Assembly: GCA_037954235.1 (NCBI GenBank)
Contig: JBBMOA010000014.1
Coordinates: forward strand, 27,522,273 to 27,586,272
Reading direction: 5' to 3'
Source of the DNA: Aulostomus chinensis
Taxonomy: Eukaryota; Chordata; Actinopteri; Syngnathiformes; Aulostomidae
DNA: 64,000 nt
The notes beneath the pieces were generated by a model, which was not told the DNA's origin, searched no databases, and saw nothing but the letters and a program-made list of their open reading frames with translations. The position numbers and the translations under genes were made by a program. Every line of letters begins with the position of its first letter. Position 1 is the first letter of the stretch. This document shows positions 45,976 through 58,490 of the stretch, piece after piece.

Positions 45976-46077
45976 GTGTGCGGGTGTGTGTGTGTCACGG
46001 CGTGTGCATGCTAGCAGTAGTGTGCATAACACGTCCAGGGGTCCATGTTATTCTTTAGTCTTTTATTCATTTTACAG
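45223..46077 (+). other. nlgn1: nlgn1 intron between first coding exon and cassette exon
   Basis: An 855-bp intron with GTGAGT donor and an acceptor at ttttattcattttacag (46061-46077). It is dominated towards its 3' end by a TG-rich and TCTG-repeat tract (45838-45976) about 100 nt upstream of the cassette exon. Confidence 0.85.
45838..45976 (+). repeat. (TG)n plus (TCTG)n compound microsatellite upstream of the cassette exon
   Basis: Interrupted TG repeats (45838-45900), a pure TG run (about 45908-45946) and about seven TCTG units (45947-45975). In the transcript this is a UG/UCUG-rich tract, the kind of sequence bound by CELF, TDP-43 and MBNL splicing factors. A regulatory role is inference only. 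Confidence 0.93.
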
Positions 46078-46137
46078 TTAAAAGAATATCCAAGGAATGT
46101 GCCAGGAAACCGGGCAAGAAAATTTGTAGACAAGGAG
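46078..46137 (+). CDS. nlgn1: Neuroligin 1 alternatively spliced exon at splice site A (20-residue insert)
   Basis: A 60-nt exon lies between AG (46076-46077) and GTATGT (46138-46143). With the last G of the previous exon it reads V-KRISKECARKPGKKICRQ-G and ends in phase 1, so it can be included or skipped in frame. This basic insert with two cysteines corresponds to the splice-site-A insert known in mammalian neuroligins; from memory the fish differs by one residue (Gln for Lys near the end). Site A lies on the surface of the extracellular domain and modulates partner choice. The exon is too short to be found as an open frame; it was located by sequence motif. Exact length, splice sites and phase all agree, which also confirms the gene and its strand. 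Confidence 0.93.
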
Positions 46138-46926
46138 GTATGTATGATATAAACGCAACCTTTACCATGCAACAGACAGAAGAAACGACTGAAAACAGGA
46201 AGAAGACAAAAAGATGTGTGGCACAGAAGACAGCAATTGTTAGATCAAGGTCCACAAATTATTCAGGTCTCCACTCAGGGTTTTTGAAGGTTATTTGAAT
46301 GCTACATTTAAAAGGCAGCACTGTTTTAAAGCTACTTGTGAATTGGGGGCCTAAAAATAAATTAAAATAAATGAATAGAAAAAAAAAATACGCTGTCAGA
46401 GCCAGTTTTCCCTGACTGATGAAATGCACTTAAGCAGGAATCAGTGACTTAAGCAGGACAGGCCTCAGTCAGTTTTGACAGATTTTTACAATAGATATCC
46501 TGCAGATGTTCAGAATGATGCATACAACAACCCTGAATCAGCCAGTTAATTTGTAGACCTTGAGAAGGTTTGTTGATAATGAGGTACCACACTCGCAGGT
46601 TTATTGATGTGTGCTCTCGTTGGTCAGCAAGACTTGGAAACAACATAGATGTGATAAGCTGCCAGATCAGGAGTCAGAAGCTGTGCAGTACTGACAACTG
46701 ATTTAGTTGGAGATAGGAGCAGGAGCATATGAGATCAGGCACACTGTCACAAACACACATACACACACTCATGGTGATGCAGTTGCATGCAGTGTTTAAC
46801 AAGATGAGCTCAGGCTGGGCCTTGACTCTGTAATCTTCATTACAAGAAAGCAGAGCTGTGTTCAGGTTGGCTCGGGCTACTGTATCAAGCACTGCTTCAT
46901 CAAGATAATGCCCTCCTCACTTTGTG

Positions 46927-47012
<86 letters not shown>

Positions 47013-50000
47013 CAGAGAGAGAGAGAGAGAGAAAGAGAGAGAAAACCGTTGACAGTGTCCTTGGTACTTGATGAGGTCTGGGTGTTAATGTCAGTGTCTT
47101 GGCAGCAACATAATAGCTTAAAATGCATTCCTCTTCTGAATACTACACAAATACATGTCCACTCTAACCTCTCCCTTTTCTCCTGTCCAAGTGTGTTGCA
47201 CACTGATACACAAGGATGCACTGACACAGGGATACGTTTTGTAACATAACATCAACACTCATTATTATTCCAAGCCCCCCATATGGGTATGGGATTCCAT
47301 ATGGTTAATTACACCAATGAATGGATCTAGGCTGTTTGGAATAGTTCTCTAAATAATATGAATTTAATTTTAATTTTACACAAGTGCCAAATTAAGTCTG
47401 TGTTATTGTGGGTTTTAATGTCAAAAGTTTACCCAGTAGAGCCTATAATAATTGAATTGCACAAGAGGAATTTTGTACTTATGTACTTGCCAGTCCATAA
47501 TTGACTTTATAGTATTTTCAACTCTCATTTGACAGTGTGTATATATTTTTCGATGCACCATGGTCAGTGAGAGTGGGCAAGGGCAGTGGGAGAGTGGGCA
47601 GTTGCCTTTTTATTATTTTAGTTTCTTCCTCCAGGACCTTCTCTCTTGCTACAGTCTGAGTCGCAAATCATCACATAGCTGCATCTGGCAATCATGTACT
47701 ATTAGATGTTCTGTCAATTCTACAGCTTTCTGGAGGTTTTCTGGACTTATTACTTTGGCCCAGACTCATTGCCGGTTCAATCAGCTGGACTGATGCACTA
47801 CAGAGGCAGAAGAGCTAGTAGAGATGTTAGCAGTACCAATTGTGTCAAATCATTGCAAACTGCAGAAAAGGTATGTGAGGTGTGAATGACCAATCGCAGT
47901 TCACATCATGAAACTAGTATGACTATTGGAATAAATCTATCAGTTGTTCAGAATTACTTTCTAACGTTTATTGTAAAAGGGACGGGTAACACGGGTGTAA
48001 CCTATAACTGATAAATGTCAGGTGTTACTTTTTCCACACCTTGACAAAACAGCATTTCTATGAATATAACAACACTAGTAAGTAAACATGTCAAAAAAGA
48101 TAGTGAATTTTGCTGTTCTTTGAAAGAAAAGAACAGTTTAATGATGCTTTTAATTGAGCCAAGATTGTGTGGCAGTGGTCCACCATGGTCACCGCAGAGA
48201 CTGGTGGGTACAGCGTCAGCAGCAAGCCAGCCTCACCATCATTTTCCCTTCAAAGGAGTTTAAAGAGGGAAAGTGGAAACTGGACCATTGATAAGCTCTG
48301 ATGTTACCATCCCTGGAGCAGGAACTGACTTCATCAGAAGCACCTGGCCAGCTCAAGTCATATTGGAAGTTACCAGCTTTTTTAGAATATACTGTATAAG
48401 CTCAGGAAAACAGCACAGAATTATTTTTCTTCCATGAAACCTCATCAATTTGGAAAATAAGCTGTTTTTCTTGGGTGTATACAATATATTTACTTACAAG
48501 TTAGACCCTGTTTTTTGGGTTTTTTTTTAATCAATTACTTTGTATGAAATTGAACCAGTGTCTTAGGTTACAGCAGAGTATGTGTCCCTTACAAACATGG
48601 CACGTTTTCAGTGCCATGTTATTTATGTGCACCTGCATCCACCTCATCCTTCCACTGTCAAATGCATTCTGCATACTTCTGAGTTATAAATGAGGCATTA
48701 TTATCATTCATGTAAGCTTGCTGTTCCGGACATCAGGGGATTTCTTTTGTTGTTTTTTTTAAATTAGATTCAACTGTTATTAAGTGTCATTAAAAGCAAG
48801 AGTGTGACATGTCTTTATCATTTATCATTGAACTGCCAACAATGATGTCTAGCTAATCTGCTGAATTAGCTTTGAGTATAAGCCAGTTTACTTCCTGTAG
48901 AAGCCATGGAAGATGTCACTTGGTTTGGCAGGAACTCTTCCTTATGCTCTAAAAAGCTAATCATCCCCTCATTCAGTATGTAAGGTATCTTTGGTCTGAT
49001 GTTTCTAGTTCCATGTATGCAGTTGCTGACTGGGCGAGATTGGAAGAAATACAGTAAAAAAATACAATAGACTTTTAATAACACTTTTGTTTTCACTTAT
49101 TATTGTCACAAATTCAAGTAAAAGATCTAAGACTTCTAATGAGCCAACAGGAGATTTCTCCGATTTTTTGCAGAGGTGAGTCTAGGACCTGCCAAGGACA
49201 TTCTAAACTGTACAGTTTTATCTTAAGATATCTTCCTGGGGTTGTGGAAATGAACACATCACTGTATCGGGTTGGACCACCATTTTTCTCATGCAGTGCA
49301 ACAAATCTCCTCTTAGGGTACATGTCTTTAAGGAAGGGATTAGTTTAGAAGCTGATGTCATGCATGAGATTTGACCAAAAGGATGCCCTTGAGCTGCAGG
49401 TGCAGATATACATAGACAAGCAAATCTTCACCTTTAACATGGTTTGGCATCTTTGCTAAGTCCATAACCTCTCCAGTTCAACCACAGTCATACTGGATTG
49501 CAACTAACTATGGCTTTTTTATGATAAGTCATATCATCAGTCAGTGGTTTATTATTAGGAGCTTTTGTGAGTGTAGCTTATGTTTAGGTCTAACCATGGC
49601 AGAGTTCATGATGATAGAAGAGTACTAGAGTTAAAGGGGAAATAGAGGTGATCCAGAGAATGACACTGATGAAGACAAGATAAGTAGTAATATTAGACCA
49701 TGAAGGACAAGTGAGATCAGGACACAAAGAACCAAACAATAGAGCACCAGTGAGGCTGAGTGAAGCAAAGTGTAATTGCTGTGAGACCGAGCTATGTGTC
49801 CTCATAAGGTATACTGTATACTCCTATACTGTACTGCCTCATAGCATGGTCTTCCATGGTTAAAAGTAGTGCTTTTGATGTGTCTGGGTTGAGTACGGTC
49901 ATTAAGATCTCACATGCTGGGATCGTGGTCTCTCTAATGAGATCAGACCTAGCTGTGCCGCAGTTAGTCCTCTCTCTCACTGCATTTACTGTCTATTATT

Positions 50001-52872
50001 ACAATGGAAGTAACTGTTGTGGAACCTTACTCCTTATCTCTCAGAGATCACAGCTAATTGAACAAATATGTACTTGACAGTTAAACAAACAACAAAAAAT
50101 CACCTATTTTGTTAATGTGTTGGAGCAAATTTTTACTCTTGCTGAAACTCTGTCTTATGCACATTGCTGGTAGAAAAATAATATTAACCATTATTTGCTT
50201 CATTGTGCTCTAATTCCTGCTAAGCAGCATAAACTGCCAATATTGAAACAGAATGGGGTCAGTAGATCACAGCCCCCCTTCTTCCATCATTATAACTGAA
50301 CAGATATTAGTTGTTCTTTTCTTCATTTTTAAAAAAAACTGTTGTTGTATATTTACTGCACTTCATATGCTTTCACACCTACTCACAAATGCAATCTGAT
50401 TAGAAATGGAGCATTTTCTGAAAGCAAACCTCCAGCTGTGATAATGGCAGAGCACTCCAAAAAACTCAGCCATCTCAAGCTCAAGGAAACATGGAGTTCT
50501 ATCCCCATTGGATGACAACTGCTGGCTGTGGACCTTGAACAGATCTGGAATCTGTGTATAACAGTTCATCAGTCAATAGAGAAACTAGGTCAATATCATT
50601 AGTTTTTGGTGACAGTCCAGTGTACATATGGATGCTGGATGCTTTGAAATCCTTGTGAAAAATACATACAATGCATCAGATGAATGTTGCTGTAATATAC
50701 ATACTGTATGAACGCTATTTTATGTTCATGATGACTGAGACTGAAGTAAAGAGCTATACATATTTAAATAATGCAAATTGATTCATATACAGACTCATAG
50801 TTTGAAGGAGACATTCCTGACTTGACATGGAGAGATTTAGAAAATGTCTTTTTGACATGAGAAAAATGGAATACATGTAACTGACCATTTCTACAAGTGG
50901 CTTTATAGGTAGAGCAAGGCACACTGATGACTTGGTTTTCCACAGATTCAGTAATACAAGCTCATTTGCATTTGTAGTTTGTGGCATTATGGAAGTGAAT
51001 ACAGCTTAACGGGGAAGTGTGTGTTATTTGTTGAAGGGGTTTCAAGAAAATGATTAGGACTGATCAGAAGTTCCTACATTGATTATTTATTCTAAAAATA
51101 TTTTAAACAGCCTCAGATTAAGCTTTAGATGTTTTTCAGCAGAACATGAAATTTATTTTCAGATCAGTCTCCAATTGAGATTCTCCTGCAACTGACTTGA
51201 TGCCGACTACCTTGTAATCTGGAGCAGTTGACTGCTTTTTACAATTTGTATCACTCACTTGTGTCCTGAGTATATAAGTGATTCAAGTAGAACAGATATA
51301 AAACTGAGACTATGTGTGAGTATGAATGCACATACACTTAAAAAGGGGAGTGTTATTTGTTTGCAGGGCAGATTGTGGTAGGGTTTTGTTTATTAATGGT
51401 TAAATGAACTGAAAGGGTGGCTGTAGCTCTGGGGATGATGCAGTGCTTACTGCTTTTTTAATAAAAGCACCTGGTCTGATTTCTACCACTCTGTACCCCA
51501 TTCCGCGTTTGAATATAGAATTTTATGAAAAGCAGAGCTTCATTCAGTTGTGTCTTAGCATGAGGTCCAATGACTTGCAGCACCCTTCTCATTTGTTATT
51601 TTCCAAACAGAAGCAGATTGATGGGAGAATAAATTCTTAACAGTGAAAAAACAGCAATGAGCAGTGAATCCTGTACACAAAACAGTTGTGTCTGCACTCA
51701 GCGAAAAGGAAACGTGTCTATCTTTTGTGTGATTACAGAGGCAACCACAGCGAACAGCAATTGTCAACTGTGTGTGTGTGTACATTGGGAGAGTGACTCT
51801 GTGTGTGACTGACAGGCAGGCTGCCTGGAATACATGTCATACCAGAGAGTGTTGTGGGACACAGACACCAAATGAGAACTTTCCCTCCTCAAAAACAAGC
51901 CCTTCACACAGAAACTGACATTGTTATTTGTTAGGTACTCAGAACACTGCAGTATCTGTACCAGATACTCATTTTAATCTGAGTATGCGACTCATCACTA
52001 ACCAGTAATAATAAGTCAACCAATGTGCTGAAATATTTTTTTGTGTAGCAGTACCAACATAGGAGTCTGGTCAGAGGGTTAGGGCATGTATTGCATGCTC
52101 ATGCAACATAACAGAACAGTGAAAGTAATAGGCAAGCTTGTGGCTTTGGGAGCCAAGGAAATAAATATATTTTTTCATACTTGTTTTATGTTTTGTTGAA
52201 ATATGTTTCAGTCTCAACACAGAAAATGGAGAAAGCAGTGCGGCTCTGTCTGCCCACCTATGGAAACATTGTCTATTGTCTTTAATTAATCATGATGTTG
52301 TTTGTTGAATTACTTAACTTAAGTAGCTATTCATACACATAGGAATTTTGTTGTTGTGATGTAATTGGTTGATGTTTTACATTGATGGCAAAAGTTCAGA
52401 AAAATCAATCTTATTCTGTGTAGAAAGATTGTTGCTTTTTTCTGTGAAATATAGCTGTAAGTATTAAAAACTGAAGTTCATACTTCTTAGAAAGGAGTTT
52501 TAATTTTGTTTTCCTTTAACCCCAAAATAAATAATACAAATACATCTATGGTTATGATGTATTTTCCATTCATGGCACTGATTTAAAAATATTTCTTGAT
52601 TGGAACTACCTGTTTTACAATTCACAATATAGAGACAGACATGACTATGGCATGTAACCTTTATGCAGAGAAAATCTGTATGTCAGTTTTTTGAGTATTC
52701 AGTGTTAAGTGTGGGTGTTAGAGTCACAAATGAACTTACCTAGAATATAGCATCCTTATAATAGAGATTTTGCAAAACCCATATTGCAGGTACAATTTGA
52801 CCACAACCCATGTGTCTGTAAATGTTTGTGCATTCAGGAATATTTAACTCTTTGAAGATATGATTAATTTTA

Positions 52873-52878
<6 letters not shown>
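46138..52878 (+). other. nlgn1: Probable nlgn1 intron; no exon or transposon recognised
   Basis: Apart from the GT/GA array (46928-47044), nothing was recognised in this stretch of about 6.7 kb. The second splice-site-A exon and the next constitutive exon known in vertebrate neuroligins were looked for by motif and not found. It is unusually poor in transposons compared with 11-34 kb. Confidence 0.5.
46928..47044. repeat. (GT)n(GA)n compound microsatellite
   Basis: About 41 bp of GT followed by about 75 bp of GA with a few CA interruptions. Confidence 0.96.

Positions 52879-52931
<53 letters not shown>
52878..52931. repeat. (AAT)n microsatellite
   Basis: About 18 uninterrupted AAT/AAT-phase trinucleotides. 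Confidence 0.96.
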
Positions 52932-52933
<2 letters not shown>

Positions 52934-53940
52934 ACATTTAATAGGGTCTTCACACCATGGGGTGCTTGGGCACTAAATACACACCCAGTCAATACTGTAG
53001 AAAGCTGTACTGTATCAGTACGACAAATGCATATTATTCATTGATGAATTCTACAGCATTAAAGAGTCAGTTCTGGAGAGATGACACGATTGTGTGCTAT
53101 GCTGGTGTGCCTTATGCAAGCAGCTAGCTCAGATGACTGGGTCTCATGGAACACATGTGCTTCATGGAATCAACTGTTCACCCCTCAGTGCTGTCAGACC
53201 TTGTGAGACGAGAAAAAAAAAACAACAAAAAACAACAACAACAACAACAACAACAAAACCTTTCTGTAAGGTGCCACTGTGGTGGGCTGGGACTCCCTTT
53301 ATGTTTACTTTATGCTGAATTAAGCTTTTAAAACCCAAACTAGGACATTTAAACTGCAAACTAGGCCATTTCCCAGCGCGTGTAGATACTGTTTAATATC
53401 TCAAATAGTTCCGGAAATATTTCAACATGGTGCATTATTCTGATGTTTTCTCCACTCCAGAGGGGTTTGGAGTAGGAGCTCCATTGTAGATGTGACTTTC
53501 GTCAAGATGCAGTCAACTTCACAGAGGGTGAATTTTTCACTATTGTCAAAACTCTCCCTTGTCTCTCTCCGCTTGTTTCATTTCTTTTTTTCCATCCATC
53601 TTGATCCGTCTATGCAGGTTGGCCTTTTCCCTCACATCTGCCTCCATCTCACTATCCTTCCTGACCTATTCACCCTCCAACATCTCACTTCTTCTCTTTT
53701 TTGTCCTCCTGCTCCTCTGTCTTTCTCTCACTCCTGTGGCTTTGTCCTAGTTTTGTAGTTGGTGAAGGAGGATCCAGTGGGAGGCGCCGTGCACACACAC
53801 ACTTTCAAACATAGACACACAGGGATTAAAAGACAGGAGTAGGCATGACCCTTCTTATGTTTAGGTCTCCCCTGAGGGTTCTGTCACCTCCATTCAAACC
53901 GTAATTTCTCTACACTTGCGTTTCATCCCATGTTAGTATT

Positions 53941-53987
<47 letters not shown>

Positions 53988-54492
53988 CTGTATGAATATA
54001 TGGTTTTGGGTATGTGTTAAGAGAATTTTAAGTTCTGTCCTTTCTTACAGAATTTTGTGTCAAAACTCAACTGGATATCTGTGCTGGCTGCCTGGCATGT
54101 AGTGGACATGATCAATGTAGCTCCAATGGTACATGATCCTAAAGAATAAAGAAATACAAGACAGAGAGTAGAAATATCATCTAACTCTGAAAAGATGGTG
54201 CATTTGACATTGGTAGTCTTGTGCTGCAAAATACCATCACCTTAATATAGGTTTGTCGAGCAACACTCAAGCGGAGCATTTAAAATCAAAAAGCTCACAT
54301 TCAAATTAAGAGTAGAAAACTAGGTTCATGGATACTGTCAAAACTCAAAAATAAAAGGTGATTTTAAAAGATTCAAAAAGGATTTTTGATTCTGATTTTG
54401 ATTGTGATTAGTCAACAAAGTTTTAATAAGTCCACCAAAAGTATGCAAGGTGAGCTTAAATAAATTTGTTCCATGAACTGTGCATTGTTGGT
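52932..54492. other. No gene recognised; CAA and GT microsatellites
   Basis: Contains (CAA)n at about 53220-53257 and (GT)n at 53946-53984. 53560-53760 is pyrimidine-rich without splice or coding evidence. Confidence 0.5.
53946..53984. repeat. (GT)n microsatellite
   Basis: About 19 GT dinucleotides. Confidence 0.95.
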
Positions 54493-54774
54493 GTTTGCAT
54501 GTTCTCCCTGTGTCTGTGTGGGTTCTCTCTGGGTACCCCGGCTTCCTCCCACAGTCCAAAGACATGCAAATGGCGACTAGGCTAATTGAATACTCTAAAT
54601 TGACCGTAGGTGTGGCTGTGACTGTGAATGGTTCTCTGTCTATATGTGTTGGCCTTGCGATGGACTGGCGACCCGTCCAGAGTGTAACCCGCCTCACGAC
54701 CGAAAGCCGCTGGGATAGGCTCCAGCCACCCGCAGCCCTTAACAGGATAAATGGTAGAAAATGGATGGATGGAT
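54493..54774 (+). mobile_element. SINE, 5'-truncated
   Basis: The copy starts inside the SINE body (GTTTGCATGTTCTCCC) and runs to 'gtagaaaatggatggatgga'. The tRNA-like head is missing. Confidence 0.9.
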
Positions 54775-56855
54775 ATTAAAAATGAAAATAAAATGCTTGC
54801 ACTCACCAACAAGGATCTCCTCCACAGTGCCTGCATATTTGAAAATAAAATCCATCCTCCTTTCTTTTCTCTAGAAGACTTCAATGGCTCTGTTGCTCTG
54901 TTGCCCAGTTTATCTATGCATTGAGTTCCATCAGTAAGTCATTTTCTATGGACATGGAGGCTAATGCTGTAAACTAGCATAGGGGTGAGCTGACCTATTT
55001 TCACAAGATCCAGTTTTTCATGAATTGTCATTAGAAAATACAGCAATAGCTGTTGTTAGCGAAGGGATCTCTGGAGTTCAGATCGTTCAGATATTTTGCA
55101 AAGTGCTGCCTTTCAGGCTCTCATGAGTTCTTATCCAATCAAGGGACTCGTAAATGTCAAGTTCCGCACAAGACATCCTGGCCTTGGTGTTGCAGACTCA
55201 AGATCTGATTGACTATTGCAACTGACTGTGTCTGATTCTGAGCCTGCTCTGTTCTTCAGGCCTCAGACAGATTTCATAAACCCTGACAACACAAATTAGC
55301 TGAAACATGATTGGATAAATACTCTACCTTAATATACAACACTGGAAGCAGCACAACCAAGTAGATATACTATGACATGAAGAGAACTGACTATGGAGAA
55401 TAATTTTATCTGCATATTTATGAAAAAAAACAAAAACTTTTCTGTGTATGTTTAGGCCAGCAGAGAAGGCCTTGCTGGTCCTGACGGCCCACCACTGATA
55501 AAAGCAATATACCTATTAGTTTTAGAAGGTAAAACAGAGACCCATCTAGGTTTTTTTAATATGCAGTGAATGTTGAATGAAAGTGCATAGACATAACAAC
55601 AGGAGTATTCTGGACTGCAGTGTATGGGTGTCTGGGTTACTCAAAACATGGTTCCCTGTATATTGTTTCTGACCATTTATTGGCAATCCCCACAGCTTAT
55701 TTCAGAGCGAATCGAACCATTTTTGCCTGTTTGCCCTGAACCCTGAAACCACATCCCAGTATCCACCATAGTCTCTTGCTGCAATACAAGTTAAAAAATG
55801 TAGGGCTATTGAAATACGAGTGAAAATATTCAAAAACACCAGTGGTGGATGGGAATAAAAAAAAAAAATGCTGGGCAGAAAGTTGAAGGTCAGACCTCAG
55901 CCAAGGTCAATGTACCATTCCTTTGAAATGACTGAAAATGTCCAGAGAAAATCAACACAGTTTGACATTTTATTTGAGATATCAATTGCAGTTAGAAGTT
56001 TAATGTAATGGTGATGATAAATGTTTAGCCTATATCAAATAAGATGATGATTTCACTGGAAGACACCTGTTGCTAATGCCAACATCTTTTTTTTTTTAAA
56101 TCTTGACAGACAATAAATAGATCATTTAAAAAAAAGTACTAATTTTGTTGTCACTTCTGAAAGTTAGAAGTGTGAATCTTTCTGCTTAGACAGTCAAGTC
56201 TGCCTTATTTCTGGCAAATGAATGCACATGACAAGGGAAAGTTGTGGCTGTGAGGACAAATAAGTTCTCATCCACTATCTGAACAGTGTGTCAAAAAATG
56301 CCTTGCTCACATTATTAATGAGAGGGGACAACATGTTGTGAGATTCAAATCTGTTCAAAACATGTAGGAGTTCTTCCATGGCTCATGCTCAACCCCTTTA
56401 CGTAGCTTTGGCAGTGAACAGAGCTAACTCCAAATGAAGAATGATTTTACTGTGTTACTGTTGGAGCCGGAAACAAGCAACTGTTTGCTAACAATTTCAA
56501 CAAATATATTACAAGATGTTTATAAATCAAGGCTTCTCAAACTCTCTTATTAAAGATCCACCCATGCAGTTGAGCAAATATCAAATGGCTGGAACACTGC
56601 CAGTAAATTGTGCTGAAATCAATCAATAATAAAAACTGATACTCACATTCAGTAGTGAACTAACAGAACTATTATGAGGAACAGTAGCAACAACTGAATG
56701 CAGAAGAAAAGGTTTTGGATTGGGATTTGGATTTTTTGAAAAAGGTACCAAATTTTAATTATTTTAAATGATACTGTTAGACACATTTAGACCATTTGGA
56801 TGTGATGTCACCAAAATACAAGTAAAGCCAGAAAATATATCTATCTATCTATCTA

Positions 56856-56889
<34 letters not shown>

Positions 56890-57300
56890 TTTTTTTTAAA
56901 GTAGGTTATTTGGGTTGCAAGTTATTACAATATCAATTTTTGTGGTTATGTCTGCTGTTTATGTACTTCAATAAATGTTAATTTCAAGAAAGCCTTCATT
57001 TTATCTCCTCATATCGTAAAGCATATAATGTAAATATAAAGTATGTACTAGTATTTCACTGGAACTAAAGGATTAAACATGAAACAAAAACTTTTGTGTT
57101 GGATTTAAAACTAATCATAATGGTGTTTCGTGGAACATTTACAAAGAAACATCCGGTACCTCATGTCAGTACTCCATGTCACTAAACAAATGAAAAGTAA
57201 CGGATTAATCTATTTTCCTCCAAAGAGCTTTTGCTTTGTTGGAAAAAGATAAGCAGATATTGCATGTGACTGAGCTTTCAAAAGGCCAGTTGTGATGTAA
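54775..57300. other. No gene recognised
   Basis: AT-rich DNA. A short compound (ATCT)n(CT)n(AT)n array at about 56838-56887 is the only clear feature. Confidence 0.5.
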
Positions 57301-57317
57301 CTCATATATAATGGAGT

Positions 57318-57420
57318 TTTATATGTTATATATATATCTATATCTATATCTATATCTATATCTATATATCTATATATATCTATATCTATATCTATATCTA
57401 TATATATGTATATATATATG
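57318..57420. repeat. (TATATC)n-type simple repeat
   Basis: TATATC/TATC units mixed with TA, directly left of the palindrome arm. Confidence 0.93.
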
Positions 57421-57421
57421 T

Positions 57422-57579
57422 ATACATTTAGTTCTATGGTTCAGGTTTGAATTATAAAAATGAAAATGTAAACAACACTTTTTCAATGAGTTGTAAAAAA
57501 ACAAAAAATCATATATATATACATATATATGTATATATATGTATATATATATATATATATATATACATATATATGTATA

Positions 57580-57620
<41 letters not shown>

Positions 57621-57690
57621 TTTTACAACTCATTGATTGTTTACATTTTCATTTTTATAATTCAAACCTGAACCATAGAACTAAATGTAT
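57422..57690. repeat. AT-cored palindrome: ~70-bp inverted arms around AT-rich core
   Basis: The left arm (57422-57497; atacatttagttctatggtt ... gagttgtaaaaaaa) and right arm (57622-57690) are reverse complements. The only break is about 8 bp extra in the left arm (acactttt near 57475). The core (57498-57621) is AT with TACATA and TGTATA variants. The arms are not simple sequence, so single-copy DNA was duplicated in inverted orientation around an AT tract, as at 4402 and 42597. Confidence 0.92.
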
Positions 57691-58281
57691 GGAAGATTGT
57701 CCATTAAAAACAAGAAAAAATACTAGGATTTTTTTTTTTTTACGTCGTGCAACATGCTCATTGCCCTGACGAATAATGAAGTCCACCACGGATCGAATAC
57801 AATAAAAAAAAATTTCATCATATTGATCATTTCACCTGATCTACTATGAATCACCGTATCTGATGGGAAGAAACTGCTTAAAAAGCCCCTCATTCAGTGG
57901 GGGGGTATTGGGCAATTTTTGCAACCCAGTTTACCCAGATTACAGGAGTTACTCTAAAATCCCCATCGAGTGGCAACGCGTTTCTATTGGCTGTCTTCTG
58001 GGGGCCCCCACCCACCACCTCCAGACCCAAAATGCATGAATTGCTCCCCAAATCCTATGGAATGGCAACGCTTGGCTGTTCTAATGAGCGCACGCCCCCT
58101 CTTTCAGCTGGGGGAGTGAGGTTCCTCTTCTTCTCTTGACTGCCGCTGCTCTGACCTTCTCTTGTAATGTCATGTCACGGCGACGCATATTGATGATGCT
58201 ACCTCATTGATCCACTACCAACACACACCAACGAAGAAGAAGATTTCGAAACCTGTCAAATAGAGCAGAGTAGAGGCAAAT
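57691..58281. other. GC-richer unrecognised segment upstream of an exon-like frame
   Basis: 57890-58240 is more GC-rich than its surroundings. It contains two similar 'gagtggcaacgcgtttctat' / 'gaatggcaacgcttggctg' stretches (about 57967 and 58060). It could be the 5' flank of the unit at 58282 or part of the same repeat. Confidence 0.35.
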
Positions 58282-58490
58282 ATGGCGTTGGAAAAAATTA
58301 AGTTTGTGCTCCTGGAATGGACGGAGGGGGACGACTGGGGCAAAGGAGTATCCTGCCAGTCGATCATGTAAAAACTTTGAGCCCATCTTCTTTAAGGCTG
58401 TTTCCAATGACATATTTCTCGTGGAGTGGCGGGATGGACGGAAGAAAAAGTCGTTGCCAGTTTACAGAGCAAAAATTATTCAAGTAGCAA
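58282..58490 (+). pseudogene. Unrecognised exon-like segment with one frameshift
   Basis: The ATG at 58282 (context aatATGG) opens a frame reading EKIKFVLLEWTEGDDWGK that stops early (TAA, 58369). Moving by one base near 58345, a second frame continues NFEPIFFKAVSNDIFLVEW (about 58375-58432), RDGRKKKSLPVYRAKIIQVA and runs to a strong donor-like AA|GTAAGT at 58490. The two frames look like one original protein of about 70 residues with a single-base slip. I do not recognise the family. It could be the first exon of a gene carried by a DNA transposon, a retrocopy fragment, or a host exon with a sequencing error. Confidence in the extent is low. Confidence 0.4.
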
